Assembly (NCBI RefSeq): GCF_001426865.1
Contig: NZ_LMFO01000010.1
Location: 16,032 to 80,031, forward strand
DNA: 64,000 nucleotides
Source: Paenibacillus sp. Root52
GTDB taxonomy: Bacteria; Bacillota; Bacilli; Paenibacillales; Paenibacillaceae
Direction of reading: 5' to 3'
The number at the start of each line of letters is the position of its first letter. Position 1 is the first letter of the stretch. Positions 25,010 to 32,440 of the stretch are shown here, piece by piece. Under the pieces are notes generated by a model. That model searched no databases. It worked only from the letters and a program-made list of their open reading frames with translations, and had not been told where the DNA came from. The position numbers and the translations under genes were made by a program.

Positions 25010-26050
25010 CTACTTTTTGGCATTCAGTAACAGATTCTTGATTGTATCTAGCTGCAATTCCAGTGAGAATGGATCTTCCATCACGAATTCGTCCCCTTTG
25101 TCTCCGAAGGAACCATACGCATAGACCTGGCCTTTCTGCACAGCAGGAAGGTGTTTCCACACCTCACTATTCAACACTTCGTTAGCCCCTTCATCCTGTG
25201 AACCATATATAAAGACATGATCTCCAATATACTCGGGCAGTACCTCAAGAGAAATATTCACGAATCCTTCCTTCATGTCTAACGCTTGCTGAGTAGGGGG
25301 AAGCTTCAACATATCATAGATGGTAGAGCTACCGTAATTCCCACCTTCGGCCGCCATAACATATAGCGCTTTATTCCCCACCTGTACAATGGATACGGTC
25401 TCACCTTCTTTAATGATTCCGTCGATTTGCTTCTTCGCTTCTTCCACTTCTGCTTGATACGTTGTAATCCACTGCTCCGCTTCCTTCTCTTTTCCAAACA
25501 CACTAGCGATTCGGCGCAGCTTCTCCAGCGGCCCTGAAGTTGTCTCCCCTTCCCAATAAGGTAAAAAGACGGTCGTTGCAATTTTCTCGTAATCCTCAAT
25601 ATTTTTGTCAATAGAACCAATAATAAGATCTGGCTCAAGTGAAACCAACTTCTCTAGATTCATCGGGAATTCCCCGCCCAAATCTTCAATGCCTGCGATA
25701 AGATCCTCGGAGATACCAGACTTCTCAATCCACGATTCGTTCAGCATAAATGTTCTCACACCGACAGGTATAATTCCGAGCTTCAGCAAGTATCCCATAT
25801 ATTGATCTGAGGCTACACGCTGTGGATTAGCTGGAATCACAACATCGCCCCGCAACGTAGACACTGTCCGCGTCTCTACAGGTGTAGCTGAATTCCCGTC
25901 CGTCGTTGCCTGATTACTGGATTGTGCTGTAGGCGTAGTCGTTGCTGGTTGTGTATTGCTTGCCGACGGTACAGGACTAGAACAAGCTGCGAGCAATAGT
26001 GTGAAACATAGCAGCATCGACAATGCCGTCATTTTAAATTTTCCTTGCAT
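25010..26050 (-). CDS. Iron-siderophore substrate-binding lipoprotein
   Basis: 346 aa from ATG 26050, with GGAGGGG 9 bases upstream and a Fur box 26 bp upstream. The signal peptide (MQGKFKMTALSMLL..., lipobox LAAC-S) gives a lipidated Cys near residue 23, followed by a Ser/Thr/Pro/Gln-rich linker to about 60. The binding fold follows (STLRGDVVIPANPQRVASDQ, LVSLEPDLIIGS, STIYDMLKLPP, LPAVQKGQVYAYGSF). It is a FecB/FhuD-type ferric-siderophore receptor. In-frame with the AraC gene upstream, without an intervening stop. No permease is adjacent. Confidence 0.9.
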   Translation of the reverse strand: MQGKFKMTALSMLLCFTLLLAACSSPVPSASNTQPATTTPTAQSSNQATTDGNSATPVETRTVSTLRGDVVIPANPQRVASDQYMGYLLKLGIIPVGVRTFMLNESWIEKSGISEDLIAGIEDLGGEFPMNLEKLVSLEPDLIIGSIDKNIEDYEKIATTVFLPYWEGETTSGPLEKLRRIASVFGKEKEAEQWITTYQAEVEEAKKQIDGIIKEGETVSIVQVGNKALYVMAAEGGNYGSSTIYDMLKLPPTQQALDMKEGFVNISLEVLPEYIGDHVFIYGSQDEGANEVLNSEVWKHLPAVQKGQVYAYGSFGDKGDEFVMEDPFSLELQLDTIKNLLLNAKK

Positions 26051-27025
26051 AAATAATTCCCCTCCAACATTCTTCTGATATTGATAATCAATATCATTAT
26101 ATAGGAGAGAATATAGAGGTTGAAGGGCATTTTCTTGCATCAAATGGGGCAAATCATGCTTTTTTTGAAATGGGATTGCTTGCTTGGCTCCATTCATACG
26201 CTGTTTCTTTTTGTATTGAACAGGTGAAAGTCCTTCGATCTTCTTGAAGCTCCGGCTCAGTGAATGGGCATCTGGATAACCAACCTGCTCTGCGATCAGT
26301 TGCAACGTCGCATCGGTATGCGTCATTAGATATGCAGCTCTCTCCACACGTCTCTGTGCCAGATATTGAATTGGGCTGACATTTAACTTTTGTTTAAACA
26401 GTCTAGACAAGTGCCCTACACTACAGTCCAATTCCTCCCCCATCTTGTCCAATCCAAGGGGTTCTTGCATATGTGTGTTCATGTATTCCACAGCTCTTGT
26501 AACCAAATCCGGCTTGAAAGGCTGTATAGACTGGTTGTGTAAATCCTCCAATAGAGAGTAGACCCACTGCTGGAACAACACTTTGGCATGCAGTTTAGCC
26601 AGCTTGGTAGGCTGTTCCCACTCCCAGTAAAGTGCTTCTATACATTGATACATATCCAGCGGGTTGGCTGGAATCATGCCGAACTGATTCTGGAATGGAC
26701 GTTCATATTCCATCAGTTGTTGGATCTCCATCCGACAGGGCAATGTCAAAATTGCTTTGTACAAAATCATATAATAAGCAACACCGGAATCGGTCTCTAT
26801 CTCTAGATCGGCAAGCTTGCCCCCATGAACGACATGGAAACCATCGATGATATAACAATGTTGATCCATTCTTACCCGTGCAGTTCCGTCAATCATATAT
26901 AAGTAAGCACTCGCAGGCAATTGATAATGGCTTAACTTCTCGCCAGGTTCTAGAGCATTTTTGCGAACATCTAATATTTTGATAAAAACATGATTCCATA
27001 GAAGGATGTGATCATTTAAATTCAT
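25010..27025 (-). CDS. Continuous AraC regulator - lipoprotein open frame
   Basis: 671 codons without a stop from ATG 27025 (RBS GAGGAGG). Residues 1-289 are a complete AraC regulator: a cupin-like N-terminal domain, then HTH motifs at about 185-285 (LDKMGEELDCSVGHLSRLFK, IAEQVGYPDAHSLSRSFKKI). From 326 the frame enters a full lipoprotein with its own signal peptide, annotated separately at 25010-26050. Codons 305-325 encode DNA that carries a TATAAT, a Fur box and an RBS, so two genes are the simpler reading. How AraC translation ends is unclear: read-through into a 671-aa fusion, or a -1 shift at 26159-26165 giving 290 aa. A sequencing error that hides a stop is also possible. Confidence 0.75.
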   Translation of the reverse strand: MNLNDHILLWNHVFIKILDVRKNALEPGEKLSHYQLPASAYLYMIDGTARVRMDQHCYIIDGFHVVHGGKLADLEIETDSGVAYYMILYKAILTLPCRMEIQQLMEYERPFQNQFGMIPANPLDMYQCIEALYWEWEQPTKLAKLHAKVLFQQWVYSLLEDLHNQSIQPFKPDLVTRAVEYMNTHMQEPLGLDKMGEELDCSVGHLSRLFKQKLNVSPIQYLAQRRVERAAYLMTHTDATLQLIAEQVGYPDAHSLSRSFKKIEGLSPVQYKKKQRMNGAKQAIPFQKKHDLPHLMQENALQPLYSLLYNDIDYQYQKNVGGELFMQGKFKMTALSMLLCFTLLLAACSSPVPSASNTQPATTTPTAQSSNQATTDGNSATPVETRTVSTLRGDVVIPANPQRVASDQYMGYLLKLGIIPVGVRTFMLNESWIEKSGISEDLIAGIEDLGGEFPMNLEKLVSLEPDLIIGSIDKNIEDYEKIATTVFLPYWEGETTSGPLEKLRRIASVFGKEKEAEQWITTYQAEVEEAKKQIDGIIKEGETVSIVQVGNKALYVMAAEGGNYGSSTIYDMLKLPPTQQALDMKEGFVNISLEVLPEYIGDHVFIYGSQDEGANEVLNSEVWKHLPAVQKGQVYAYGSFGDKGDEFVMEDPFSLELQLDTIKNLLLNAKK
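26076..26096. promoter_or_regulatory. Fur box inside the AraC-lipoprotein open frame
   Basis: A 21-bp perfect dyad (10+1+10, half-site TGATATTGAT) matching the Fur 19-mer at 17 of 19 bases. It overlaps the region just downstream of a minus-strand TATAAT and lies 26 bp upstream of the lipoprotein start. The same bases encode N-D-I-D-Y-Q-Y-Q in the continuous frame. Confidence 0.88.
26159..26165 (-). other. dnaX-type slippery heptamer A AAA AAG
   Basis: The zero-frame codons are CAA AAA AAG at AraC residues 287-289, so the heptamer is in the phase needed for tandem -1 slippage. In the -1 frame the next codons are GCA then TGA, which would end the AraC product at 290 aa. E. coli dnaX uses the same heptamer followed by one codon and UGA. 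No SD-like booster 10 nt upstream and only a weak downstream GCAT/ATGC pairing are visible. Confidence 0.5.
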
Positions 27026-27141
27026 TGTTGTACTATCCTCCTCTGTCCGGGAGCAGCTCTATACATTAAACCTTAACGATAAGGAAACCAGTCTAATGTG
27101 TTTTATTCATGTATGAAGAGTTTCTTATATTATAGTTTAAA

Positions 27142-27156
27142 TGATAATAATTCTCA
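27142..27156. promoter_or_regulatory. Fur box upstream of AraC regulator gene
   Basis: TGATAATAATTCTCA matches the 7-1-7 Fur consensus TGATAATnATTATCA with one mismatch. It lies 117 bp before the AraC start at 27025, within the 419-bp divergent gap shared with the MarR gene. Confidence 0.75.
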
Positions 27157-27254
27157 ATGAATTACAGCCAATATGTTTGCCTTCAAACGGATAAACTACA
27201 TCCACCTAGATGTATCTGCTGCGTAAATTACAATTTCCATCTTTTTGAGACCTG

Positions 27255-27283
27255 TTGCAAATTCATAAAAGGCATGATATATT
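27255..27283 (+). promoter_or_regulatory. Sigma-A promoter of the MarR operon
   Basis: TTGCAA (27255-27260), a 17-bp spacer and TATATT (27278-27283). It lies 162 bp upstream of the MarR start and directly before an array of inverted repeats. Confidence 0.7.
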
Positions 27284-27293
27284 AGTTGAGCCG

Positions 27294-27328
27294 TCAATGA
27301 TTGATGCCTCAAATATTGATCCATCAAT
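27294..27328. promoter_or_regulatory. MarR operator array
   Basis: Three overlapping dyads built from TTGA/TCAA: TCAATGATTGA (27294-27304), TTGATGCCTCAA (27301-27312) and ATTGATCCATCAAT (27315-27328). They begin about 10 bp after the -10 box, an ideal place for autorepression by the MarR protein encoded downstream. Confidence 0.6.
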
Positions 27329-27444
27329 GATCGACAGCAGCCGATGTAGTAATCATTAGGCAATGGCATTGTATACTGGCAACTTTAATTATTTGTTAAC
27401 ATACGCCGTTGTTCATGATTCAGATTCACCCGGGAGGTCTAGTC

Positions 27445-27864
27445 ATGACACGTATGGTTTCCAAGGAAGAACAGATCATCAATCTGCTGAATGTACTAGG
27501 CAACAAAATTAGTCCCAAGTTCGAACGCTGTACAGGTATCAGTTCCTCTCGTTTTGAAATTTTGCATGAGCTAGATCAGGTTGATGAGATCAACCAGTCC
27601 ATGCTTCAGAAAATTATCAATATCGATAGTGCTGCTATCACACGTCACTTAAAACAACTTGAGGCAGATCAGATGGTGACCAGACGTAAGAACCCCGATG
27701 ATAACCGGGTAACGTTTGTTCGTCTGACAGATCATGGTCGTAAGCAGATTGAAGGCTATAAGACAGAGAAAACCAATTTTATTAACCAGATCCTACAAGA
27801 TTTTAGCGAAGAAGAAGTACTGGCACTCGCTGATTACTTGGAACGTATGCAAAACAACTTTTAA
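27445..27864 (+). CDS. MarR family regulator
   Basis: 139 aa. ATG 27445 has GGGAGGT 7 bases upstream; the frame opens 12 codons earlier. The winged HTH is typical: INQSMLQKIINIDSAAITRHLKQLE (recognition helix) and the wing MVTRRKNPDDNRVTFVRLT. No conserved cysteine pair is seen apart from C23 near the N-terminus. It heads an operon with a nitroreductase and an antibiotic biosynthesis monooxygenase, like MarR/DUF24-controlled quinone or electrophile response operons of Bacillus. It probably represses its own promoter through the dyads at 27294-27328. Confidence 0.9.
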   Translation: MTRMVSKEEQIINLLNVLGNKISPKFERCTGISSSRFEILHELDQVDEINQSMLQKIINIDSAAITRHLKQLEADQMVTRRKNPDDNRVTFVRLTDHGRKQIEGYKTEKTNFINQILQDFSEEEVLALADYLERMQNNF

Positions 27865-27890
27865 CCTATATATAGAGGAGAGAACTATCC

Positions 27891-28541
27891 ATGAGTACAA
27901 TTGAAAGCAAATTCCAAAAAACAAATGATTTTAACGAAATTACTTACGGCCGTCGCTCCGTTAAACTTTACGATCCTGAAGTTAAAATCAGTCGTGAAGA
28001 AATGACAGAGATTCTGGCAGAAGCTTCACGTGCACCTTCTTCTGTTAATATGCAGCCATGGCGTTTTCTGGTTGTAGACACACAAGAAGGCAAAGAAAAA
28101 CTTGCTCCTTTGGCTAAATTCAACCAAAATCAAGTACTGACTTCTGCGGCTGTCATTGGTATATTTATCGACATGAACAATGTTGAATACCTGGAAGAAA
28201 TCTTCAGCAAAGCTGTAGAGCATGGTTTCATGCCACAGGATGTCAAAGATCAACAAGTTAAATTTGTTAAACCTTATTATGATAACATGCCTGCAGCAGA
28301 TCTGCGTGACGTTAACTTGATTGATGCGGGTCTTGCTTCCATGCAATTGATGCTGGCTGCTCGTGCACATGGTTATGACACCAACCCTATTGGTGGTTAT
28401 GAGAAAGATCAAATTGCAGAAACATTCGGGATGGACAAAGATCGTTATCAACCAGTAATGCTGATCTCCATCGGTAAATCCGCGAAAGAAGGTCACCCTT
28501 CTTATCGTCTTCCTGTTGATACAATCACAACTTGGGCATAA
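27891..28541 (+). CDS. Nitroreductase family protein
   Basis: 216-aa FMN-dependent nitroreductase. GAGGAGAG lies 8 bases before ATG 27891. Motifs: YGRRSVKLYDPEVKIS (FMN phosphate Arg), ASRAPSSVNMQPWRFLVVD (FMN site), LIDAGLASMQLMLAARAHGYD and GGYEKDQIAE. It reduces nitro compounds or quinones with NAD(P)H. The relatives YodC and MhqN of B. subtilis serve in quinone detoxification. It is second in the MarR operon, 26 bp after the regulator. Confidence 0.92.
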   Translation: MSTIESKFQKTNDFNEITYGRRSVKLYDPEVKISREEMTEILAEASRAPSSVNMQPWRFLVVDTQEGKEKLAPLAKFNQNQVLTSAAVIGIFIDMNNVEYLEEIFSKAVEHGFMPQDVKDQQVKFVKPYYDNMPAADLRDVNLIDAGLASMQLMLAARAHGYDTNPIGGYEKDQIAETFGMDKDRYQPVMLISIGKSAKEGHPSYRLPVDTITTWA

Positions 28542-28611
28542 TATTAGCACTTGGTCACCACAGATTCTAATTCTTACACTTCATAATTCAAAATACCGGA
28601 GGTAAACTACT

Positions 28612-28911
28612 ATGATTATCATTCACGCTCATCTGCAAATTAAACCGGATCAAGAACAAGCTTTCCTTGCTGCAACAAAAGAATTGGTCGCTGCAACACG
28701 CCAAGAAGAAGGCAACATCAGCTATGAATTGTTGAAACATACTGAGCAAGACCAAAAATATACAATGGTTGAACTGTGGAAAGATGAAGCAGCTACTGCT
28801 TCTCATAACGCAAGTGCACATTTCCAAGCTTTTGTTCAACAAGCTGCAGCATTCATGGCTGCACCTATGAACGTTGAAGTATTTGCTGGCGAAGCCGTTA
28901 AAACGAATTAA
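28612..28911 (+). CDS. Antibiotic biosynthesis monooxygenase (ABM/YgiN-like)
   Basis: 99 aa with GGAGGT upstream of ATG 28612. It is a single ferredoxin-like ABM domain: IIIHAHLQIKPDQEQAFL, TRQEEGNISYELLKH, YTMVELWKDEAATASH and HNASAHFQAF. E. coli YgiN of this family acts on quinols and related quinone monooxygenases are known. Together with the nitroreductase it suggests quinone/electrophile detoxification. Terminator follows at 28957. Confidence 0.9.
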   Translation: MIIIHAHLQIKPDQEQAFLAATKELVAATRQEEGNISYELLKHTEQDQKYTMVELWKDEAATASHNASAHFQAFVQQAAAFMAAPMNVEVFAGEAVKTN

Positions 28912-28956
28912 TATCGTCAATTAGCATACCTGACTATGCGATATGTATAGAACATT

Positions 28957-29002
28957 AAAGCCACATGAAGTTCATCGTAAGATGATTTCATGTGGCTTTT
29001 TT
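28957..29002. terminator. Terminator of MarR/nitroreductase/ABM operon
   Basis: AAAGCCACATGAA pairs with TTCATGTGGCTTT, with T6 on the plus strand and an A-rich 5' side. The convergent flavoenzyme gene ends 14 bp away, so it may serve both directions. Confidence 0.88.
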
Positions 29003-29015
29003 ATGTTCCTGATAC

Positions 29016-30368
29016 CTATCTGATCGGACGAGCCGGTGTGATGCTTTGCGGATTGTTGAACACATTTTTGGGATCATATTTGGCTTTGACTCTGCGTAAT
29101 CTGGCGTAGTTAGCACCGTAATATACTGGCCCAGAATGCTTAATACCTTGGTCTGGCACGTTAATATATGAACCTACAATGTATGGCTGCAATTTTTGGC
29201 GTGTATTACGCACGATTGCAATATTTTTAGCGGCTTGGGATGGTTTCGTCCACGAGCTGTTCCATTCAACATAGAATTTTGCTTTGCGCCAGAAAAAAGC
29301 TGTAGACTTAGGTGATTTACGACTTACTGCACCACCCCAGTTGAGGAAAAAGAACCCGGCAAACTCCCCTTCTACATTTTCCAAAAATCTACGCATCGAC
29401 TTGATCGCTTGGTCTGGAAATGCACGTTTGCCGAAACCGGAAGAGAACTGGTTACTATACCTTTGAGTAAGTACCGGATCTGGAGGCAACAAGAAGGTTA
29501 CTGCATCGGGATAAGGCACCGAGCGTATAATCGTTTGAGTCGGTGTACCGACACTGGTAAGAGGCCTTAATAGGCGAAGAGCTTCTGTTTTGGAGCCGAG
29601 AAATAACCCCTCCATACTCACATTCCCACCCCTTTTAGGGCCAATGGACAACTCACTGCCGAGTCTCGTATCCACGGATGGAGCCCACTTTTGCCAAGCT
29701 TTGAGCACGTTTTCCCATTGAGCCCAAGGCCAAGTTATCCGATATACTGTAGCCTTTGCAGGTGCTCGACGTACTTTGAATTTATATTTGGTGTATACGC
29801 CGAAGTTCCCTCCGCCGCCTCCCTGAGATGCCCAAAAGAGATCTGCGTTGCAATTTCGGCTTGCACGAATTACTTTTCCATTAGCGTCTACCATTTCGAG
29901 TTCGAGCAAGTTATCGCTAATTAATCCAATGGTACGTTGGAGTGGTCCAATTCCCCCACCTAAAGTAATTCCCCCAATACCGACCGTTGGACTGTCACCA
30001 AAGGGAGCAATGAAGCCTTTTTTCGCCAGCGTATGGGCGATTCTCCCTACTCTGTTTCCTGTGCCTACAACGACCGTTCCCTTTTTGGAATCCAACTTAA
30101 TGGTATTCAGTTCACTAACATCGATGACAATGCCACCGTTAACCTGTGATAGATTGACTTCAAGTGCATGCCTTCCACTCCGTGGTCTGATCGGTACGTT
30201 GTTTTCACGAGCCCATTTGATGGCATTGGATACATCTTTCGTTTGTTGGGCAAAGACGAATACTTTAGGTTTCCTGTCCGTATGAGGATCCCAATTTTTG
30301 CGTGCCGCCTCATATCCTGGATCTCCTTTATAAATAACCCGTCCAGTAAGCTTTGTTGATGATTTCAA
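29016..30368 (-). CDS. BBE-like FAD-linked oxidoreductase
   Basis: 450-aa protein with a TTG start at 30368 and GGGGAG 9 bases upstream. An FAD-binding PCMH domain (about 35-205) is followed by the C-terminal BBE motif (YDPKNVFNNPQSI). H67 (RSGRHALEV) is the usual 8-alpha-histidyl FAD attachment. The second, cysteinyl attachment seen in bicovalent members is Ser126 here (GDSPTVGIGG), so single covalent linkage is predicted. Relatives oxidise sugars or secondary metabolites. No signal peptide is evident. A lone gene. Confidence 0.9.
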   Translation of the reverse strand: MKSSTKLTGRVIYKGDPGYEAARKNWDPHTDRKPKVFVFAQQTKDVSNAIKWARENNVPIRPRSGRHALEVNLSQVNGGIVIDVSELNTIKLDSKKGTVVVGTGNRVGRIAHTLAKKGFIAPFGDSPTVGIGGITLGGGIGPLQRTIGLISDNLLELEMVDANGKVIRASRNCNADLFWASQGGGGGNFGVYTKYKFKVRRAPAKATVYRITWPWAQWENVLKAWQKWAPSVDTRLGSELSIGPKRGGNVSMEGLFLGSKTEALRLLRPLTSVGTPTQTIIRSVPYPDAVTFLLPPDPVLTQRYSNQFSSGFGKRAFPDQAIKSMRRFLENVEGEFAGFFFLNWGGAVSRKSPKSTAFFWRKAKFYVEWNSSWTKPSQAAKNIAIVRNTRQKLQPYIVGSYINVPDQGIKHSGPVYYGANYARLRRVKAKYDPKNVFNNPQSITPARPIR

Positions 30369-30505
30369 TATACGCCACTCCCCATTGACCTATTGTTAAT
30401 TGCCACTCCACGTTAGCACCCTATACTGTATGAAGGACATTCGCGGAGGGAATGGGCACATGCAATGATTACGGGCATAAGAGCGTTATTTTCTTCCCTT
30501 TACAT

Positions 30506-30554
30506 AAAAAAAGAATCTTCCTGTGAGCTAATTGCAGCTCTAGGAAAATTCCTT
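30506..30554 (-). terminator. Terminator of MarR-type gene
   Basis: On the minus strand, AAGGAATtTTCCT...GAGCT and AGCTC...AGGAAgATTCTT pair, followed by T7. It lies 40 bp after the regulator's stop. Confidence 0.85.
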
Positions 30555-30594
30555 ATAAGATTTCATGACTAACTATCCTCGGTAGGTATATTGT

Positions 30595-31116
30595 TTATTC
30601 GTCGACCGGATCAATCTTAACGAGCTTGCGCGGCTCTTGTTCCTTCTCACCATACCAGACTAAGACATCAGCTAATTTATCCAAGATGCGAATAAAATTA
30701 GCTTGATCCGTCGCTGAAATATTATCGGCATATTGAAAAATCTCATCGAAACAAAGCTTGCGCACAAACTCCGTGTACTCAGCATACACTTCACGACCCT
30801 TAGTCGAAGGTTTAACATAGATGTCTTTGCGATTGCCGCTTAAATGATATTTTTCAAGCAAACCTTTCTCCTTCAAGTTCTTCACATTCTTCGAGAAAGT
30901 GCTGCGACTAACGCCAAGACGTAACGCCATTTCAGACATTTTCTCCTCTTTGTCCTCCGCTTCAAGGATATATTCCAAGGTTTGAATCTGCGAAGCAGAG
31001 AACATGACATCTGTACCATAACTTCGCTGCAACTTATAGGTATTTGAATATGCATTGCCATATCTAATGATCTTCTCAACGAGTGCTCGATGGTTGCCCA
31101 TCCATTCCAATTTCAT
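30595..31116 (-). CDS. MarR family regulator
   Basis: 173 aa, RBS AAAGGGA before ATG 31116. The HTH is KMSEMALRLGVSRSTFSKNVKNLKEKGLLEKY with wing GNRKDIYVKPSTKG. Helical dimerisation ends are present, and an acidic C-terminal tail follows. No conserved Cys pair is seen. It lies 46 bp downstream of the alpha/beta hydrolase gene on the same strand and may be co-transcribed with it. Ligand and targets unknown. Confidence 0.85.
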   Translation of the reverse strand: MKLEWMGNHRALVEKIIRYGNAYSNTYKLQRSYGTDVMFSASQIQTLEYILEAEDKEEKMSEMALRLGVSRSTFSKNVKNLKEKGLLEKYHLSGNRKDIYVKPSTKGREVYAEYTEFVRKLCFDEIFQYADNISATDQANFIRILDKLADVLVWYGEKEQEPRKLVKIDPVDE

Positions 31117-31162
31117 GGATAATCCCTTTCATTTTCAAATTCTCTCTCTAAATGTACTGAAA

Positions 31163-31978
31163 TTAGATATGTTTTTCAATCCAGGTTATCACTTTTTCAA
31201 TAACTTCATCACGACTAGGCTCATTAAAGATCTCATGCATGAGGTTGGCGTAAATTTTCAATGTTTTGTCGGTCGACGCAATATCTCCGTAAAAATCACG
31301 TGAATCCTGTTCACTCACCAGTCCGTCATTTGCTCCATGAAGAACAAGTACCGGATCAACAAATTGCTTCGCATGTTCTTTCAGCCACGCTACTCCATAC
31401 CCTAGGCTATTGAACAGATCCACAGAAATCTGCTTCTCAACAAGCGGGTCATTATTGTATGCGGATACAACCTCCGGATCACTACATACGCCACTTCCAA
31501 GCTCATTCGGAAAATACGTGCCAAGTGGAAGATCCAGCGGCAGCTCTCCGGCAACCTCCGTATTGTAACGCGTGAGTGCTCCTGAAAGTACAATACCTTG
31601 AACCTTGCCAGGGTATTTCGTCCCAAACGCAGAGGTTGCAAAGCCGCCCATGCTATGTCCAATCACAAATAGCGGGGTATCGCCGCTCCCTTGTAATGCT
31701 TCTTCAACAATGACATTAACATCATCAATAATATGATGAAAATCACTATAAAACGTACGCTGTCCATCTGATCTGGCATGACCCCGGTGGTCAAACCGAT
31801 AAACACTAACACCACGTTTATTCAGTTGCTCTGTCACATAATCATAGCGCCCAGCATGCTCGCATAATCCATGAACGATAACGACCGCTGCTTTCGCATC
31901 CCTGACAACATTTTTACTAAAATAAAGCTGTGTTCCGTCAAATGATTGAATCGTTGTCTCAATCGTGCTCATATTCAT
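31163..31978 (-). CDS. Alpha/beta hydrolase, monoglyceride-lipase-like
   Basis: About 271 aa from ATG 31978 (AGAAGG 5 bases upstream; ATG 31972 is equally possible). HGLCEHAGRYDYV near residue 38 is the monoacylglycerol lipase oxyanion signature. GHSMGG holds the nucleophile Ser, LVLHGANDGLVS the Asp and NLMHEIFNE the His, so the triad is complete. It likely cleaves monoacylglycerols or similar esters in the cytoplasm. No signal peptide. The MarR gene follows 46 bp downstream. Confidence 0.9.
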   Translation of the reverse strand: MNMSTIETTIQSFDGTQLYFSKNVVRDAKAAVVIVHGLCEHAGRYDYVTEQLNKRGVSVYRFDHRGHARSDGQRTFYSDFHHIIDDVNVIVEEALQGSGDTPLFVIGHSMGGFATSAFGTKYPGKVQGIVLSGALTRYNTEVAGELPLDLPLGTYFPNELGSGVCSDPEVVSAYNNDPLVEKQISVDLFNSLGYGVAWLKEHAKQFVDPVLVLHGANDGLVSEQDSRDFYGDIASTDKTLKIYANLMHEIFNEPSRDEVIEKVITWIEKHI

Positions 31979-32282
31979 CCCATCCTTCTGGTTACACTCA
32001 AACACTAAATGGAAAATAAATTGATTAAATCCTTAGCATATGTGTACCCATAATTGTGTTTTTCTGATGCACTTGACCTTCGAATTTCATATTCATTACA
32101 AATATTATTGTTTCTTGTAGAAACAATATATCATTCGCGTTCACCTTTGTCTACGCCAAATTAAAGCGTTTACAACGAAGTTATAATCATTATATTTCGT
32201 ACAAGTTACGGTGCTCAATGTAAACTCTTCAAACGGAGTCTTTTAGCTTTTAGCCTCTCTTGGCAGAGATATAATTAAACTT

Positions 32283-32313
32283 AAAAAACACCATCACATG
32301 ATGTGACGGTGCT
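32283..32313 (-). terminator. Terminator downstream of HxlR gene
   Basis: On the minus strand GCACCgTCACAT pairs with ATGTGAtGGTGt and is followed by T6. It lies about 130 bp after the hxlR-type stop, leaving a long 3' untranslated stretch. Confidence 0.85.
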
Positions 32314-32334
32314 CTTATGGCGGAGCTCAGGAAT

Positions 32335-32405
32335 GAGTTCTGATTTAAATTTGGTAGAACTTCCTATCTCATGCTGGCAGCGATGCGCTCTATCATTGTG
32401 GGATG
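32335..32405 (-). pseudogene. tRNA-Ala-like remnant
   Basis: Positions 32373-32391 match the D-stem/anticodon-arm part of the tRNA-Ala at 35243-35315 in 18 of 19 bases, with the mismatch in the anticodon (GGC becomes GCC). The similarity continues weakly into the T-arm side (AGGAAGTTC against AGGGGTTC). Acceptor and D-arm ends do not fold. It lies in the 3' untranslated region of the HxlR gene. Confidence 0.35.
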
Positions 32406-32440
32406 CTTCTCCTATACCTCTCAAAAATTCCACGTTCGTG

